36,755 nucleotides of DNA from an uncultured Gammaproteobacteria bacterium (GTDB lineage: Bacteria; Pseudomonadota; Gammaproteobacteria; CAKMZV01), in NCBI GenBank assembly GCA_929200535.1, contig CAKMZV010000007.1:1-36755 (forward strand), read 5' to 3'. Made by a program: the position numbers and the translations under genes. Below the pieces are notes generated by a model. The model saw only the letters and a program-made list of their open reading frames with translations, made no database searches and was not told where the DNA came from. Of this stretch, positions 1-8,917 are shown in pieces (within the stretch, counting starts at the first letter, position 1; each line of letters opens with the position of its first letter).

Positions 1-34
1 AAGCCTCAGAATGACAAATGGGGGGCTTCTGGCT

Positions 35-55
35 CCCTCTCCCTGAGGGAGAGGG
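35..55. repeat. GC-rich intergenic palindrome
   Basis: A perfect 9-bp inverted repeat, CCCTCTCCC and GGGAGAGGG, is separated by TGA and followed by CTGGGGTGAGGG. This is much more GC-rich than the surrounding DNA. The motif resembles the REP-like intergenic palindromes seen in many proteobacteria. It lies downstream of the kelch gene that ends at 207 on the minus strand. It could act as a mobile palindromic element or as a transcription or mRNA-end structure. The hairpin itself is certain; its class is inferred. Confidence 0.6.
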
Positions 56-77
56 CTGGGGTGAGGGGGGTACTAAT

Positions 78-180
78 TGTTAATGGTCAATGGTTAGTTG
101 TTAATGGTTAAAAAAATCTGTGAAAATCTGTGTAATCTGTGGATTATTTTTACCACTAACCATTAACCATTATTAACTGG
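78..180. repeat. Large AT-rich inverted repeat with short direct repeats in the loop
   Basis: GTTAATGGTTA at 100-110 is complementary to TAACCATTAAC at 157-167, and further TTAATGG/CCATTAA copies flank both arms. The loop carries three close copies of AATCTGTG. The structure could form a cruciform just downstream of the kelch gene. No coding potential is seen. It looks like a dispersed intergenic repeat rather than a classic terminator, because there is no clean T-tract. The function is unknown. Confidence 0.5.
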
Positions 181-206
181 TTGTTGGTATAAGATTGATA
201 AGAGGT

Positions 207-1787
207 TTAGTCTCTAACCATAGACCATACGTCGTTTAAGAAAGAAGGAGTGCCTAATCCACCGATTATCCACACTCTATTCTTAAATACCACAGATGAA
301 TGGCGACTTCGAGCATTGAATTCTGTGCTATCCGTCACCTGATTCCAATCTTTACCATTGGCAGAGCTCCATATATCGCTTGTCTGACGACCATCAAATC
401 CATTAAAAACCCACATTTTACTATCAAATACTTCCGATGCATGTACGAATCGAGCGGAGAATCCTTCTGAATTATTGGCCTTAACCTCATTCCAAGTTTT
501 ACCATTGGTAGAGCTCCATACGTCGTTGAATCTTTTAGTACCAGTGTATCCACCAATGACCCACATTTTACCACCAAAACTCAGGGATGAATGACCATAT
601 CGAGCCGTGAATGATGCCGAGCTTGTCACCGGAGTCCAAGTTTTACCATTGGTAGAGCTCCATACGTCGTTTTTTATAGTGCCAGAGCTGTTACCACCAA
701 TGACCCACATTTTCTCACCAGTACCATCATTAAAAACCACGGCTGCATGAAGCTGTCGACCCGAGAATTTTGCGTTAGCCGTAGCTGCAATCCAAGTGAC
801 ACCGTTGGTAGAGTGCCATACCTCGCTGTCCACACTACCATCGGTTCCACCAATGACCCACATTTTTTTATCAAAAACTACGGATTGATGCCCATTTCGA
901 GCCGTGAATGATGCCGAGCTTGTCACCGGAGTCCAAGTTTTACCATTGGTAGAGTTCCATACGTCGTTTATATGATCAAAATTAGCAACCTTCTCAACAA
1001 AATCATTGTATCCACCCATCACCCATAGTTTGCCACCAAATGCCACGGATGAATGATTATATCGAGCCGGGAATGTTGCCGAGTCAGTCGCTGTAGTCCA
1101 AGTATAAGTCACAGAGAAGGTTCTTGTAGTAACCGGTAAAGAAAAATCAGAGCAAGTGCCACCAGTTTGACAGGCTTTCATCCAGTAGTAGTAAACGGTA
1201 TTTTCAGTTAGAGTACTATCGATATAGGAATTGTCTGCACTATCTAAAGGCTTGTTGGCAATTTCAGTGCTATTTGAGGTATTAGAGGTTGTTGCACGGT
1301 AAATTTCATAGTAGTCACCTGCCCCACTGTCCCATGATACCGTGATTTGCGAGGTGCTATTCACCTTTAATTTAATATTGCTTGGTGGTCCTGATAGGGT
1401 TTTTGCGGATTTGACTTGGGAAAAATCAGAGCAAGTGCCTTGTGTATTGCATCTCTTTACCCAGTAGTAATAAAGGGTGTTGGGCTCAAGCCCAGTGTCG
1501 ATATAAGGGCTGGAGGTGGGGCTGGAAACTTCACTACGGTCTGCGGCATCGCTATTTTTTCCTCGGTGAATTTCATAGTAGTCACCTGCCCCAATGTCCC
1601 ATGATACCGTGATTTGCGAGGTGCTATTCGCTGTTGCTTTTAAGCCAAAGCTTGCTTGAGGTGCTGAATTACCATCGTCAGAAGAGGAATCATCACTGCC
1701 ACATGCAATGAGAAGAGGTATTAAAAAAGCAATTAGGAGAGGTTTGAAAAATCGAGCAGGTAGAAGTAACATAGGTAATAAATTCAT
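207..1787 (-). CDS. Kelch-repeat surface lipoprotein with two fibronectin type III-like domains
   Basis: This 526-residue protein starts with a hydrophobic signal ending in a lipobox, LLIAC, with the lipidated Cys at residue 29. Gly at +2 fits outer-membrane sorting. An Asp/Ser-rich linker follows. Two fibronectin type III-like modules span about residues 43-131 and 132-224; each has ITVSWD, GAGDYYEI, YYYW and a GTCSDFS stretch with a Cys pair. About six kelch-like units of roughly 50 residues fill 227-526, recognised by MWVIGG, NDVWSSTNGKTW and FTAR. Kelch units build beta-propellers that bind ligands, so a surface-exposed binding role is inferred. Several units are nearly identical in nucleotide sequence, for example 600-670 against 898-968, which suggests recent duplication or gene conversion. 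A related protein begins beyond the right edge of the window. The partner is unknown. Confidence 0.8.
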   Translation of the reverse strand: MNLLPMLLLPARFFKPLLIAFLIPLLIACGSDDSSSDDGNSAPQASFGLKATANSTSQITVSWDIGAGDYYEIHRGKNSDAADRSEVSSPTSSPYIDTGLEPNTLYYYWVKRCNTQGTCSDFSQVKSAKTLSGPPSNIKLKVNSTSQITVSWDSGAGDYYEIYRATTSNTSNSTEIANKPLDSADNSYIDSTLTENTVYYYWMKACQTGGTCSDFSLPVTTRTFSVTYTWTTATDSATFPARYNHSSVAFGGKLWVMGGYNDFVEKVANFDHINDVWNSTNGKTWTPVTSSASFTARNGHQSVVFDKKMWVIGGTDGSVDSEVWHSTNGVTWIAATANAKFSGRQLHAAVVFNDGTGEKMWVIGGNSSGTIKNDVWSSTNGKTWTPVTSSASFTARYGHSSLSFGGKMWVIGGYTGTKRFNDVWSSTNGKTWNEVKANNSEGFSARFVHASEVFDSKMWVFNGFDGRQTSDIWSSANGKDWNQVTDSTEFNARSRHSSVVFKNRVWIIGGLGTPSFLNDVWSMVRD

Positions 1788-1962
1788 AGATTGAGATTTT
1801 GAAAATTAAAAAAAAAACAGCAATTGAGGCAATTTTTTCTAATAAATATTTAAAAAGGTGTTCTTTAAATTATATTATGTAAGAGCTTTTTATAATAGTA
1901 ATGCAAAAAAAAAGATAGAAAAATCAAATTGAAAACAGATAGTTAGGCAAGTTAAGGTACAA

Positions 1963-1981
1963 ATAGTTAGTGGATAACTAT
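1963..1981. terminator. Hairpin after the SnoaL-like gene
   Basis: ATAGTTA (1963-1969) and TAACTAT (1975-1981) form a perfect 7-bp stem with a 5-nt loop, 7 nt past the stop of the minus-strand gene at 1989. There is no strong T-tract on the minus strand. It may be a weak terminator or an mRNA 3'-end stabiliser. Confidence 0.3.
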
Positions 1982-1988
1982 CTTATCG

Positions 1989-2387
1989 CTACGATGGGGT
2001 TAGTGATGAGTGATGATGGATAATAAGGTAGTTTTCCCCCAAGCTTGGTTTTGAACTGATTGCTTTATCAATTTTTTTGAATATAAAGCTAAAGCGAGCT
2101 TTTGAATTAGGCTGTTCGGCAAAGGAGAAATCATAGTGCCCGACAAAGGCAGTAAGTTCTTTATTGGTAAATTCTTGAGAATGTATCTCGTCTAAGGTTG
2201 CTTTGGGTTTGAGAGCACAAAATATTTTAAAGTAGTTTTCGATTTGTTTTTTACCACGTAGAAAATCGCCACGGATAGTGGGGAGTAAAATAGCTTTTTC
2301 ATCATACAGATTAGCAACGGTTTGAGCATCTTTTTCAATGCTTTGTATCCATTGCGTACAGAGTTTTTTGCCAAGTTGATTTTGCAT
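1989..2387 (-). CDS. SnoaL-like / CaMKII-association-domain-like small protein
   Basis: This 132-residue soluble protein has the cone-shaped NTF2-like fold signature. Helix 1 has the W...DA..VA.LY pattern, then comes AILLPT...RG, a G..QI..YF segment, and the C-terminal YLIIHHHSSLTP that is typical of the SgcJ/EcaC and CaMKII-association-domain group. Such proteins bind small ligands or catalyse simple reactions; the substrate cannot be read from sequence. The start is supported by GAGGG a few bases upstream, one of the few Shine-Dalgarno-like sites here. It lies 44 nt downstream of pgi on the same strand and may be co-transcribed with it. Confidence 0.7.
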   Translation of the reverse strand: MQNQLGKKLCTQWIQSIEKDAQTVANLYDEKAILLPTIRGDFLRGKKQIENYFKIFCALKPKATLDEIHSQEFTNKELTAFVGHYDFSFAEQPNSKARFSFIFKKIDKAISSKPSLGENYLIIHHHSSLTPS

Positions 2388-2431
2388 ATTCCCTCATCAA
2401 ACATCTAATAAAGTTTAAAAAAAAACGGGGC

Positions 2432-4051
2432 TTAAATGCCTCTTGCTTCCTGAATAAATTTTACCGCTAAGTGGGTGCTCTCGTCTAATGTTTTGTTATT
2501 GGAGGGTGGTTCAGTGAAGAGATTTTGATATTTTTTAACAATGTTTTTTCCCTCTTCTACTCCCCATTGGTCAAATGAGTTGATATTCCAGATAACTCCT
2601 TGTGTAAATACTTTGTGTTCGTAGAGCGCGAGTAGTCTGCCGATGGCTTGGGGGGTGAGTTGTTTGAGGAGAATGATTGTGTTGGGGCGATTGCCATCTA
2701 AAAATTTATGAGGTTCTTTTGTTTGTTTTCCCGTGTTGAGGACGGCGGATTGAGCTAATAAATTTTTGAGTAAAAAATTGTTGTTATCTTCTCCAGCTGG
2801 TTCATTAGCAACGCCGATAAAGTCTATCGGGCAACATACGGTGCCTTGATGAAGGAGTTGGTGATAGGAGTGTTGCCCTTTGATGCCTAAGCCACCCCAA
2901 ATAACTGGGGCAGTTTTGTAGTCTATTTTGTTGCCTTGATTATCAATGGATTTGCCGTTGGATTCCATTTCGAGTTGCTGTAAGTAGCTGGGTAAATTTT
3001 CTAATGCACTGTGATAGGGGATGATGGCGTGCGTTTTGGAATCACAATAGTTGTTGTACCATATGCCGATGAGTGCCATTAGTATAGGGATGTTTTTTTG
3101 CCACGGAGTATGATAAAAATGTTCGTCCATTTCTCTGGCGCCAGCGAGTAGTTGGGTGAAGTTTTGATGGCCAATAGAGATCATCACTGATAAGCCAACC
3201 GCAGACCAAACGGAGTAACGTCCGCCCACCCAGTCCCATAAGGGAAAAATATGCTTTTTTGTAATCCCCCATTCGTTGGCGGCTTTTTCGTTAGCGGTAA
3301 CTGCAACAAAATGTCTGTGAAGTAAGGAGGAATCACCACCATTGTTGATAAACCAATTTTTGGCAATATTCGCGTTAATCAACATTTCCTCGGTGGTGAA
3401 TGATTTGGAGGTTAGGATAAATAGTGTGCTTTCGGGTTTAAGTGAGTGGTGTAGGGTAGCAGGTTGATCGGGTTGGGGGTCATTATTTGGTGATGACCAA
3501 AAGTGAATGTTCATATTTTCACTATGTAGCGATTGCAGGGCTTGGGTAATGAGTTTGGGTCCTAAGTCAGAGCCGCCAACTCCGATATTGACAATATCAG
3601 TGATTGGCGTATCTTTGTAACCAAGGTGTTGCTGGTTACGAATGGTTTCGGAAAAATCGTGCATTTGTTGTAGTGTTTTTGTAATAACACTATGCACAGC
3701 GTTGTCTTTTATTCCAAGTGATGTTGAGCCGTTTGCTCTTAGTGCGGTGTGTAAGGCACTTCTATTTTCTGTTGAATTAACAATATCACCGCAAAATAAT
3801 GCGTTAATATGTTCTTCAAGTTTACTTTCTATTGATAGGTTGGTTAGTTCCTCAATGACTGATTGATTTATCCAGTGGCGAGAAAAATCAAAATACATAT
3901 CCATTACTTCAAATCGTAATTGATTGCTTAGGTTCTTATTTTGAGGGGCTTCCCCCGATAATAAATACTCTTTATGGAGCGATTGAAAAAGCCCTTGTAG
4001 TTTTTGATGGGCTTGGCGTGTGGTGAATTTAGTATTTCTGAGGGGTTTCAT
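2432..4051 (-). CDS. pgi: Glucose-6-phosphate isomerase
   Basis: This cytoplasmic enzyme interconverts glucose 6-phosphate and fructose 6-phosphate in glycolysis and gluconeogenesis. At 539 residues it has normal length for the long bacterial form. Both family signatures are visible: DWVGGRYSVWSAVG at about 273-286 and GVIWNINSFDQWGVEEGK at about 484-501, the second containing the active-site Lys. The catalytic Glu region MESNGK (about 361-366), the catalytic His region KGQHSYHQ (about 390-397) and the phosphate loop GVGGSDLGP are intact. The gene lies 22 nt downstream of the ATP-grasp gene on the same strand, which suggests one transcript. A short stem followed by nine Ts on the minus strand just after the stop may give partial termination. 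Confidence 0.97.
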   Translation of the reverse strand: MKPLRNTKFTTRQAHQKLQGLFQSLHKEYLLSGEAPQNKNLSNQLRFEVMDMYFDFSRHWINQSVIEELTNLSIESKLEEHINALFCGDIVNSTENRSALHTALRANGSTSLGIKDNAVHSVITKTLQQMHDFSETIRNQQHLGYKDTPITDIVNIGVGGSDLGPKLITQALQSLHSENMNIHFWSSPNNDPQPDQPATLHHSLKPESTLFILTSKSFTTEEMLINANIAKNWFINNGGDSSLLHRHFVAVTANEKAANEWGITKKHIFPLWDWVGGRYSVWSAVGLSVMISIGHQNFTQLLAGAREMDEHFYHTPWQKNIPILMALIGIWYNNYCDSKTHAIIPYHSALENLPSYLQQLEMESNGKSIDNQGNKIDYKTAPVIWGGLGIKGQHSYHQLLHQGTVCCPIDFIGVANEPAGEDNNNFLLKNLLAQSAVLNTGKQTKEPHKFLDGNRPNTIILLKQLTPQAIGRLLALYEHKVFTQGVIWNINSFDQWGVEEGKNIVKKYQNLFTEPPSNNKTLDESTHLAVKFIQEARGI

Positions 4052-4073
4052 AAGGTTAATTTTCTAAAACTGT

Positions 4074-4970
4074 TTAAATTTTTGCTAAAATTTCATCCAT
4101 AATTATTGGTGCTACATCAATGCCAGTAATTTCCTTTAAATTAATTATGTGTGCAGTTGAGTTAATTTCACATAAAATAGGTGTTTTTTCACCAAATAAT
4201 ATATCAACACCAGCAAACGTAACCCCGACAAGTTGGCACGCTTGAATTGCAAGTTCAGTCTCTTCTGGTGAAGGAGTATAAGATAATCCCTCTCCTCCGT
4301 TAGTGATGTTTGCACGAAAATCACCATTTTTGGAAATACGTCTCAAGGCAGCAACAACACGCCCTCCGATCACCTGCAAACGAAGATCTCTTGATTTGCT
4401 TGTATGGATAAATTCTTGATAGAGGTGGTCACTATATTGTAATTGCTTAGCTCTTTGTATTAGCTCTTGGCGTGTGTTGATAAGATAAACTTGACTGCCA
4501 AATGAACTGATACAAACCTTAATAATAAGAGGTAATTTTAAAGTTTCAATCACCTGATTATAGAATTGGCTTTGCTCATCAATCGAACATTGATAAGCCA
4601 CCCTCGGACTCAAAATAGTTTTGGGCATTGCAATATGTTGTTGGCTTAAAAATGTGTGAGTTTTACCTTTGTGAGAGCATAACTCAATGGCTGATGAACT
4701 ATTAAAAACCCGAAATCCAAGCATTTCCAGTTGCTTTGCTAATAACGCATCAGAATCCCAAAACAATATAAAATCAGGAGTTTTATGTTGGTGTTTGCCA
4801 ATAAGCCGAAGCCCTTGCTCTGATTGGATAATAGGGAGTTCATTATGCCCAATCATTTCGCAATCAATATTTTTTTTCACCATTGTTTCAAGTAAATGCT
4901 GAAATAGGGTGATGAATTTATCTTTTTTTAACCAAGAGTTATAAATAATCCAAGCCGTGTTCTTTCTCAT
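4074..4970 (-). CDS. RimK-type ATP-grasp ligase
   Basis: This 298-residue protein has the ATP-grasp layout. An N-terminal domain with little conserved sequence is followed by the ATP-binding half: LPLIIKVCISSFG (lysine and glycine loop), the SRDLRLQVIGGRVVAALRR strand, the GDFRANITNGGEG loop, and metal-binding D and E..N residues in GVDILFGE and CEINSTAH. RimK-family enzymes join an amino acid such as glutamate to a protein or small molecule through an acyl phosphate. The ending, with N..K.ITGIDVA, resembles the RimK/LysX branch. The substrate is not determined. It lies upstream of pgi with 22 nt between, and divergently from the rRNA promoter region. No Shine-Dalgarno is visible before the ATG. 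Confidence 0.82.
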   Translation of the reverse strand: MRKNTAWIIYNSWLKKDKFITLFQHLLETMVKKNIDCEMIGHNELPIIQSEQGLRLIGKHQHKTPDFILFWDSDALLAKQLEMLGFRVFNSSSAIELCSHKGKTHTFLSQQHIAMPKTILSPRVAYQCSIDEQSQFYNQVIETLKLPLIIKVCISSFGSQVYLINTRQELIQRAKQLQYSDHLYQEFIHTSKSRDLRLQVIGGRVVAALRRISKNGDFRANITNGGEGLSYTPSPEETELAIQACQLVGVTFAGVDILFGEKTPILCEINSTAHIINLKEITGIDVAPIIMDEILAKI

Positions 4971-4991
4971 TTTTTATGTTTTTTCTTTTAC

Positions 4992-5070
4992 CTGCAAGCA
5001 GTTCAAACACTGTTACTCTAAGGCTCGTAAACTCGCCAAGAGTAAAAACGTTTTTTGTGCCATACTTTTA
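4992..5070. repeat. Dispersed 79-bp repeat, copy A
   Basis: This segment matches 36124-36202 in the same orientation over 79 positions with 8 differences and no gaps; all 8 differences are transitions. The conserved core includes TTACTCTAAG, CCAAGAGTAAAAACG and TTTTTGTGCCATACTTTTA. The reverse strand of both copies holds a 16-codon frame beginning ATGGCACAAAAA and ending GAGTAA. Its differences are all amino-acid changing, so a conserved peptide is unlikely. It lies between a divergent gene pair, just upstream of the rRNA promoter. Confidence 0.8.
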
Positions 5071-5178
5071 TGCAAAGGTCTCAAGGTGGGCTTCCTTTAA
5101 TCTATCACTTCTAAGTGATTATAAATGTTTCCATTTATCAGGTCTTCAAACTATTTTAATAAATTTACTTCAAATCGC

Positions 5179-5207
5179 TTCCTATTTAGAAAGTTTATTG
5201 CTATAAT
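5179..5207 (+). promoter_or_regulatory. Candidate rRNA promoter
   Basis: A perfect -10 hexamer TATAAT sits at 5202-5207. A weak -35 candidate, TTCCTA at 5179-5184, is at the ideal 17-nt spacing. The upstream DNA is very A/T-rich, as expected for an UP element. It lies about 170 nt before the 16S start. The -35 is poor, so the assignment is tentative. Confidence 0.4.
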
Positions 5208-5266
5208 TAACTCTTTGCTGAGGAAATTCTTAACACAATAGTTGATTTAAGGTTTTTATCGGTGAA

Positions 5267-5283
5267 GTTCTTTGATAATTTGG
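5267..5283 (+). promoter_or_regulatory. boxA-like rRNA antitermination site
   Basis: GTTCTTTGATAATTTGG closely resembles the gammaproteobacterial rRNA leader boxA, roughly GCTCTTTAACAATTTGG. It is followed by GTGAGGGTGCC, similar to the GTGTGGGCAC downstream element of the E. coli leader. It would recruit NusB/NusE and let polymerase read through structured rRNA. It supports real transcription of this 16S gene. Confidence 0.55.
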
Positions 5284-5379
5284 AAAGCGTTATGTGAGGG
5301 TGCCTAGGATCGAAAGGTTACTTGATTTTGATACTGATTTTATAATCAGAAATTTTTGAGAGTAACCAAAAAAACATTA

Positions 5380-6922
<1,543 letters not shown>

Positions 6923-7005
6923 AGACACTTCATGCTGTATTTCAGCGTGAACACAACAAAATTTAGATTCTGGGTACCCCCATATAACGCTTACAAAGAA
7001 CATTG

Positions 7006-7044
7006 AATAAGGGCACTTGACTTTTTGTTAGGTGTCCTTATTTT
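7006..7044 (+). terminator. Terminator-like hairpin after 16S
   Basis: AATAAGGGCAC (7006-7016) pairs with GTGTCCTTATT (7032-7042) over 11 bp with one G-U pair and a 15-nt loop, and runs into TTATTTTG. It lies 83 nt after the 16S 3' end, before tRNA-Ala. It could be a terminator or an rRNA processing stem. Such a structure between 16S and the spacer tRNA is unusual for an intact operon. Confidence 0.5.
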
Positions 7045-7050
7045 GTATTA

Positions 7051-7080
7051 GGAGCCTTAGTGATTTAAGCTCCTTTTCTT
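7051..7080 (+). terminator. Second terminator-like hairpin just before tRNA-Ala
   Basis: GGAGC-c-TTA pairs with TAAGCTCC (8 bp with one bulged C) and is followed directly by TTTTCTT. This is the classic intrinsic-terminator shape. It ends at the base before tRNA-Ala begins, so antitermination or a separate promoter would be needed to express the tRNA. Confidence 0.5.
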
Positions 7081-7156
7081 GGGGCCATAGCTCAGATGGG
7101 AGAGCGCCTGCTTTGCACGCAGGAGGTCGGCGGTTCGATCCCGCCTGGCTCCACCA
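7081..7156 (+). tRNA. tRNA-Ala (TGC anticodon)
   Basis: A 76-nt cloverleaf with an encoded CCA end. The acceptor arms GGGGCCA and TGGCTCC contain the G3-U70 wobble pair that identifies alanine tRNAs. The anticodon stem CCTGC/GCAGG holds the loop TTTGCAC with anticodon TGC at 7114-7116, and the T-arm has GGTTCGATCC. This is one of the two tRNAs normally found in the 16S-23S spacer. Confidence 0.97.
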
Positions 7157-7311
7157 AATTATGTAGGATTATTTGCGTAGGAAGAGTGTTATTTCTTGAC
7201 AGAAGGCGTTTTTTTAAATTAAAATTGTTGCAAGCAATAGTTTGCCCAACCAGTTGGCTTCATATATTCCCACTGAAAAGCAATCCACACTAAACTTAAA
7301 AAAAACAAAGT

Positions 7312-7539
7312 ATGCCAAAGATAGAGGAGTTAGTTACTTATTTTCATAAAAATCCTGATTTGTTTAATGAGTTGTTAGAAAAAATGGGCTTGCAAGCTAT
7401 GCCTATGGACAATGAGATTTTTGATGCAAAAGAGCTTGAGAAAATTAAAAGAGAGTTGTATTCTTACCCTACAAATTCAATGCCAGATATTGAAGATGGC
7501 AAAGTAGTTGAATTTAAGAGTTTGTTGGGTGCTATTTAA
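7312..7539 (+). CDS. Small hypothetical acidic protein
   Basis: A 75-residue soluble, acidic protein that I do not recognise. It is predicted mostly helical: an N-terminal amphipathic stretch (IEELVTYFHKNPDLFNELLEKMG), then FDAKELEKIKRELYSYP, then a short acidic tail. The sequence has normal codon usage for the window. No Shine-Dalgarno precedes the ATG. A TTGACA -35-like hexamer at 7196-7201 lies about 110 nt upstream, but its -10 is poor. The gene sits between tRNA-Ala and the tRNA-Ile region, 25 nt before the next ORF, so the two may form a small unit inserted in the rRNA spacer. Confidence 0.55.
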   Translation: MPKIEELVTYFHKNPDLFNELLEKMGLQAMPMDNEIFDAKELEKIKRELYSYPTNSMPDIEDGKVVEFKSLLGAI

Positions 7540-7564
7540 CAACGTCCCCTCTAAATAGTGTTCA

Positions 7565-8101
7565 ATGAAAGTTAGTGGTGAAAAACTTAAAAAAATACTT
7601 GCGGATAAAGGGGATTTGCGAAATTTTTTTGGAGATTATCTCACGGAGATAGCAAGCTCAGCTCAACTCAAAGTATATATTGATGAGTGGCGTTTCGATA
7701 ATGTTTGGGAGGCGTGGTGTGGTGATACACATAGATTAACAGAAAAAAGTATGCCTGCCGAAGATTTGCCCGATCATTTTAAAAGGTTTGCTTTTTTGTC
7801 CTATTGGCTCAGGCGTTATGCCCCAGTTTATTTGTATGATATTTCAATTGCAAATAGAAGATCAGGACAAATTGATGTTCATCCTGATATATTTAAAAAG
7901 CGAAGGTGGTTACGAGCTTATGGTAGTGAATTTATAGCTTTTGATTTTGCATATCAGTTGATTTTGGCTTTTGAAAATAATAAAGTAGTTCAGCCACCAA
8001 ATGAATATTTTTTAAAGATGATAATGTATTGTCTAAAATTCAAACATATTTCACCACACAGTTTGATTTTAATATATTACGTACTATTTAAAAAACTTTA
8101 G
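7565..8101 (+). CDS. Hypothetical protein inserted in the rRNA spacer
   Basis: A 178-residue protein of unknown family. The N-terminal half is rich in charged and aromatic residues (DEWRFDNVWEAWCGDTHR). The centre has KRFAFLSYWLRRYAPVYLYD, and the C-terminal third is basic and hydrophobic (SLILIYYVLFKKL). No signal peptide or clear transmembrane helix is evident, and no catalytic motif is recognised. It follows the 75-residue gene by 25 nt. Nine nt after its stop begins the tandem repeat that contains the tRNA-Ile copies. Its position inside a split 16S-tRNA spacer suggests cargo of an insertion; an immunity or defence role is conceivable but not shown by sequence. Confidence 0.6.
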   Translation: MKVSGEKLKKILADKGDLRNFFGDYLTEIASSAQLKVYIDEWRFDNVWEAWCGDTHRLTEKSMPAEDLPDHFKRFAFLSYWLRRYAPVYLYDISIANRRSGQIDVHPDIFKKRRWLRAYGSEFIAFDFAYQLILAFENNKVVQPPNEYFLKMIMYCLKFKHISPHSLILIYYVLFKKL

Positions 8102-8109
8102 AAATTAAA

Positions 8110-8345
<236 letters not shown>

Positions 8346-8684
8346 GGTATTTATCTGGTAATATCTAAAAGATAGGCAATAGTTTGTCAATCTAACTTTT
8401 AAATTCCATAAGTACCACTGGTGCATTGATTTGTACCCATGTATTTATGCAGAAAATTAGTTAATTTTTAGTAATTATTATTTTGCAACGGTCTCATAGT
8501 ATGCTATCAATTGGACTAAGAGGGTAAAATAGGGGGTTAAAGTAATTTTTTAGGGGTGCGAAAATATTCCTAAGTTTGTCGATACAAATTTTTTAAACTA
8601 TAAATGAAATATCATATTTTTATGGAAAGTATCATTGAGTTCAATCTTTAAGAATACATAAAAAGTTATAAAGGAGTAGAGAAA
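8346..8684. other. Non-coding gap where 23S rRNA would be expected
   Basis: This A/T-rich stretch after tRNA-Ile holds no 23S-like sequence and no convincing ORF on either strand. A short hairpin, TTTGT-cgat-ACAAA at 8575-8588, runs into six Ts and could be a weak terminator or an operator for the HicB-like remnant. Nothing else is recognised. Confidence 0.6.
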
Positions 8685-8900
8685 ATAAAGGAAAGCACAA
8701 ATTATGTAAAAATTATAGAATGGTCTGATGAAGACCAATGCTATGTTAGTAGTTGTTCTGGATTATTCTATGGAGATTGTCACGGTGTAGATGAGAAAAC
8801 CGTTTTTTCTGAGCTCTGCGTTATTGTTGAAGAAAATATCGCCTTGCTTAAAAAACCAGGGAAACCTCTCCCATTTCCATTCTGCAATAGTCTTATTTAA
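8685..8900 (+). pseudogene. HicB-like antitoxin remnant without a normal start codon
   Basis: An open frame ending at 8900 encodes YVKIIEWSDEDQCYV...CSGLFYGDCHG..E..VFSELC.IVEE.I.L....GKPLP, a clear match to the HicB-type family that normally begins MKYVKIIEWS. No ATG, GTG or TTG occurs in frame before the conserved part. The nearest candidate is ATA at 8685, which lies 8 nt after AAGGAG, the best Shine-Dalgarno in this window, so an ATG-to-ATA change is likely. The usual C-terminal segment (KF.LRV..ELHKAL) is missing; the frame stops after GKPLPFPFCNSLI. No HicA toxin is adjacent. It is probably a decayed toxin-antitoxin relic, though rare ATA initiation cannot be excluded. Confidence 0.6.
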
Positions 8901-8917
8901 TTAAAAAATCAAATCCT

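Larger units (their letters stand above)
4971..5379. other. Intergenic region with dispersed repeat and rRNA leader
   Basis: This stretch of about 400 nt separates the divergent ATP-grasp gene and 16S rRNA. It holds the dispersed repeat at 4992-5070, an AT-rich segment, a promoter-like pair near 5179-5207, and a boxA-like antitermination site at 5267-5283. A 76-codon open frame on the plus strand inside it has no recognisable protein features and overlaps the repeat and promoter, so I do not count it as a gene. Confidence 0.6.

Noticed and set aside
78-180. AATCTGTG direct repeats as replication iterons
   Set aside because: Only three irregular copies in an inverted repeat, with no initiator gene or DnaA boxes nearby.
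4976-5206. 76-codon plus-strand frame before the rRNA leader
   Set aside because: It overlaps the dispersed repeat and the candidate rRNA promoter and shows no domain, signal or conserved pattern.
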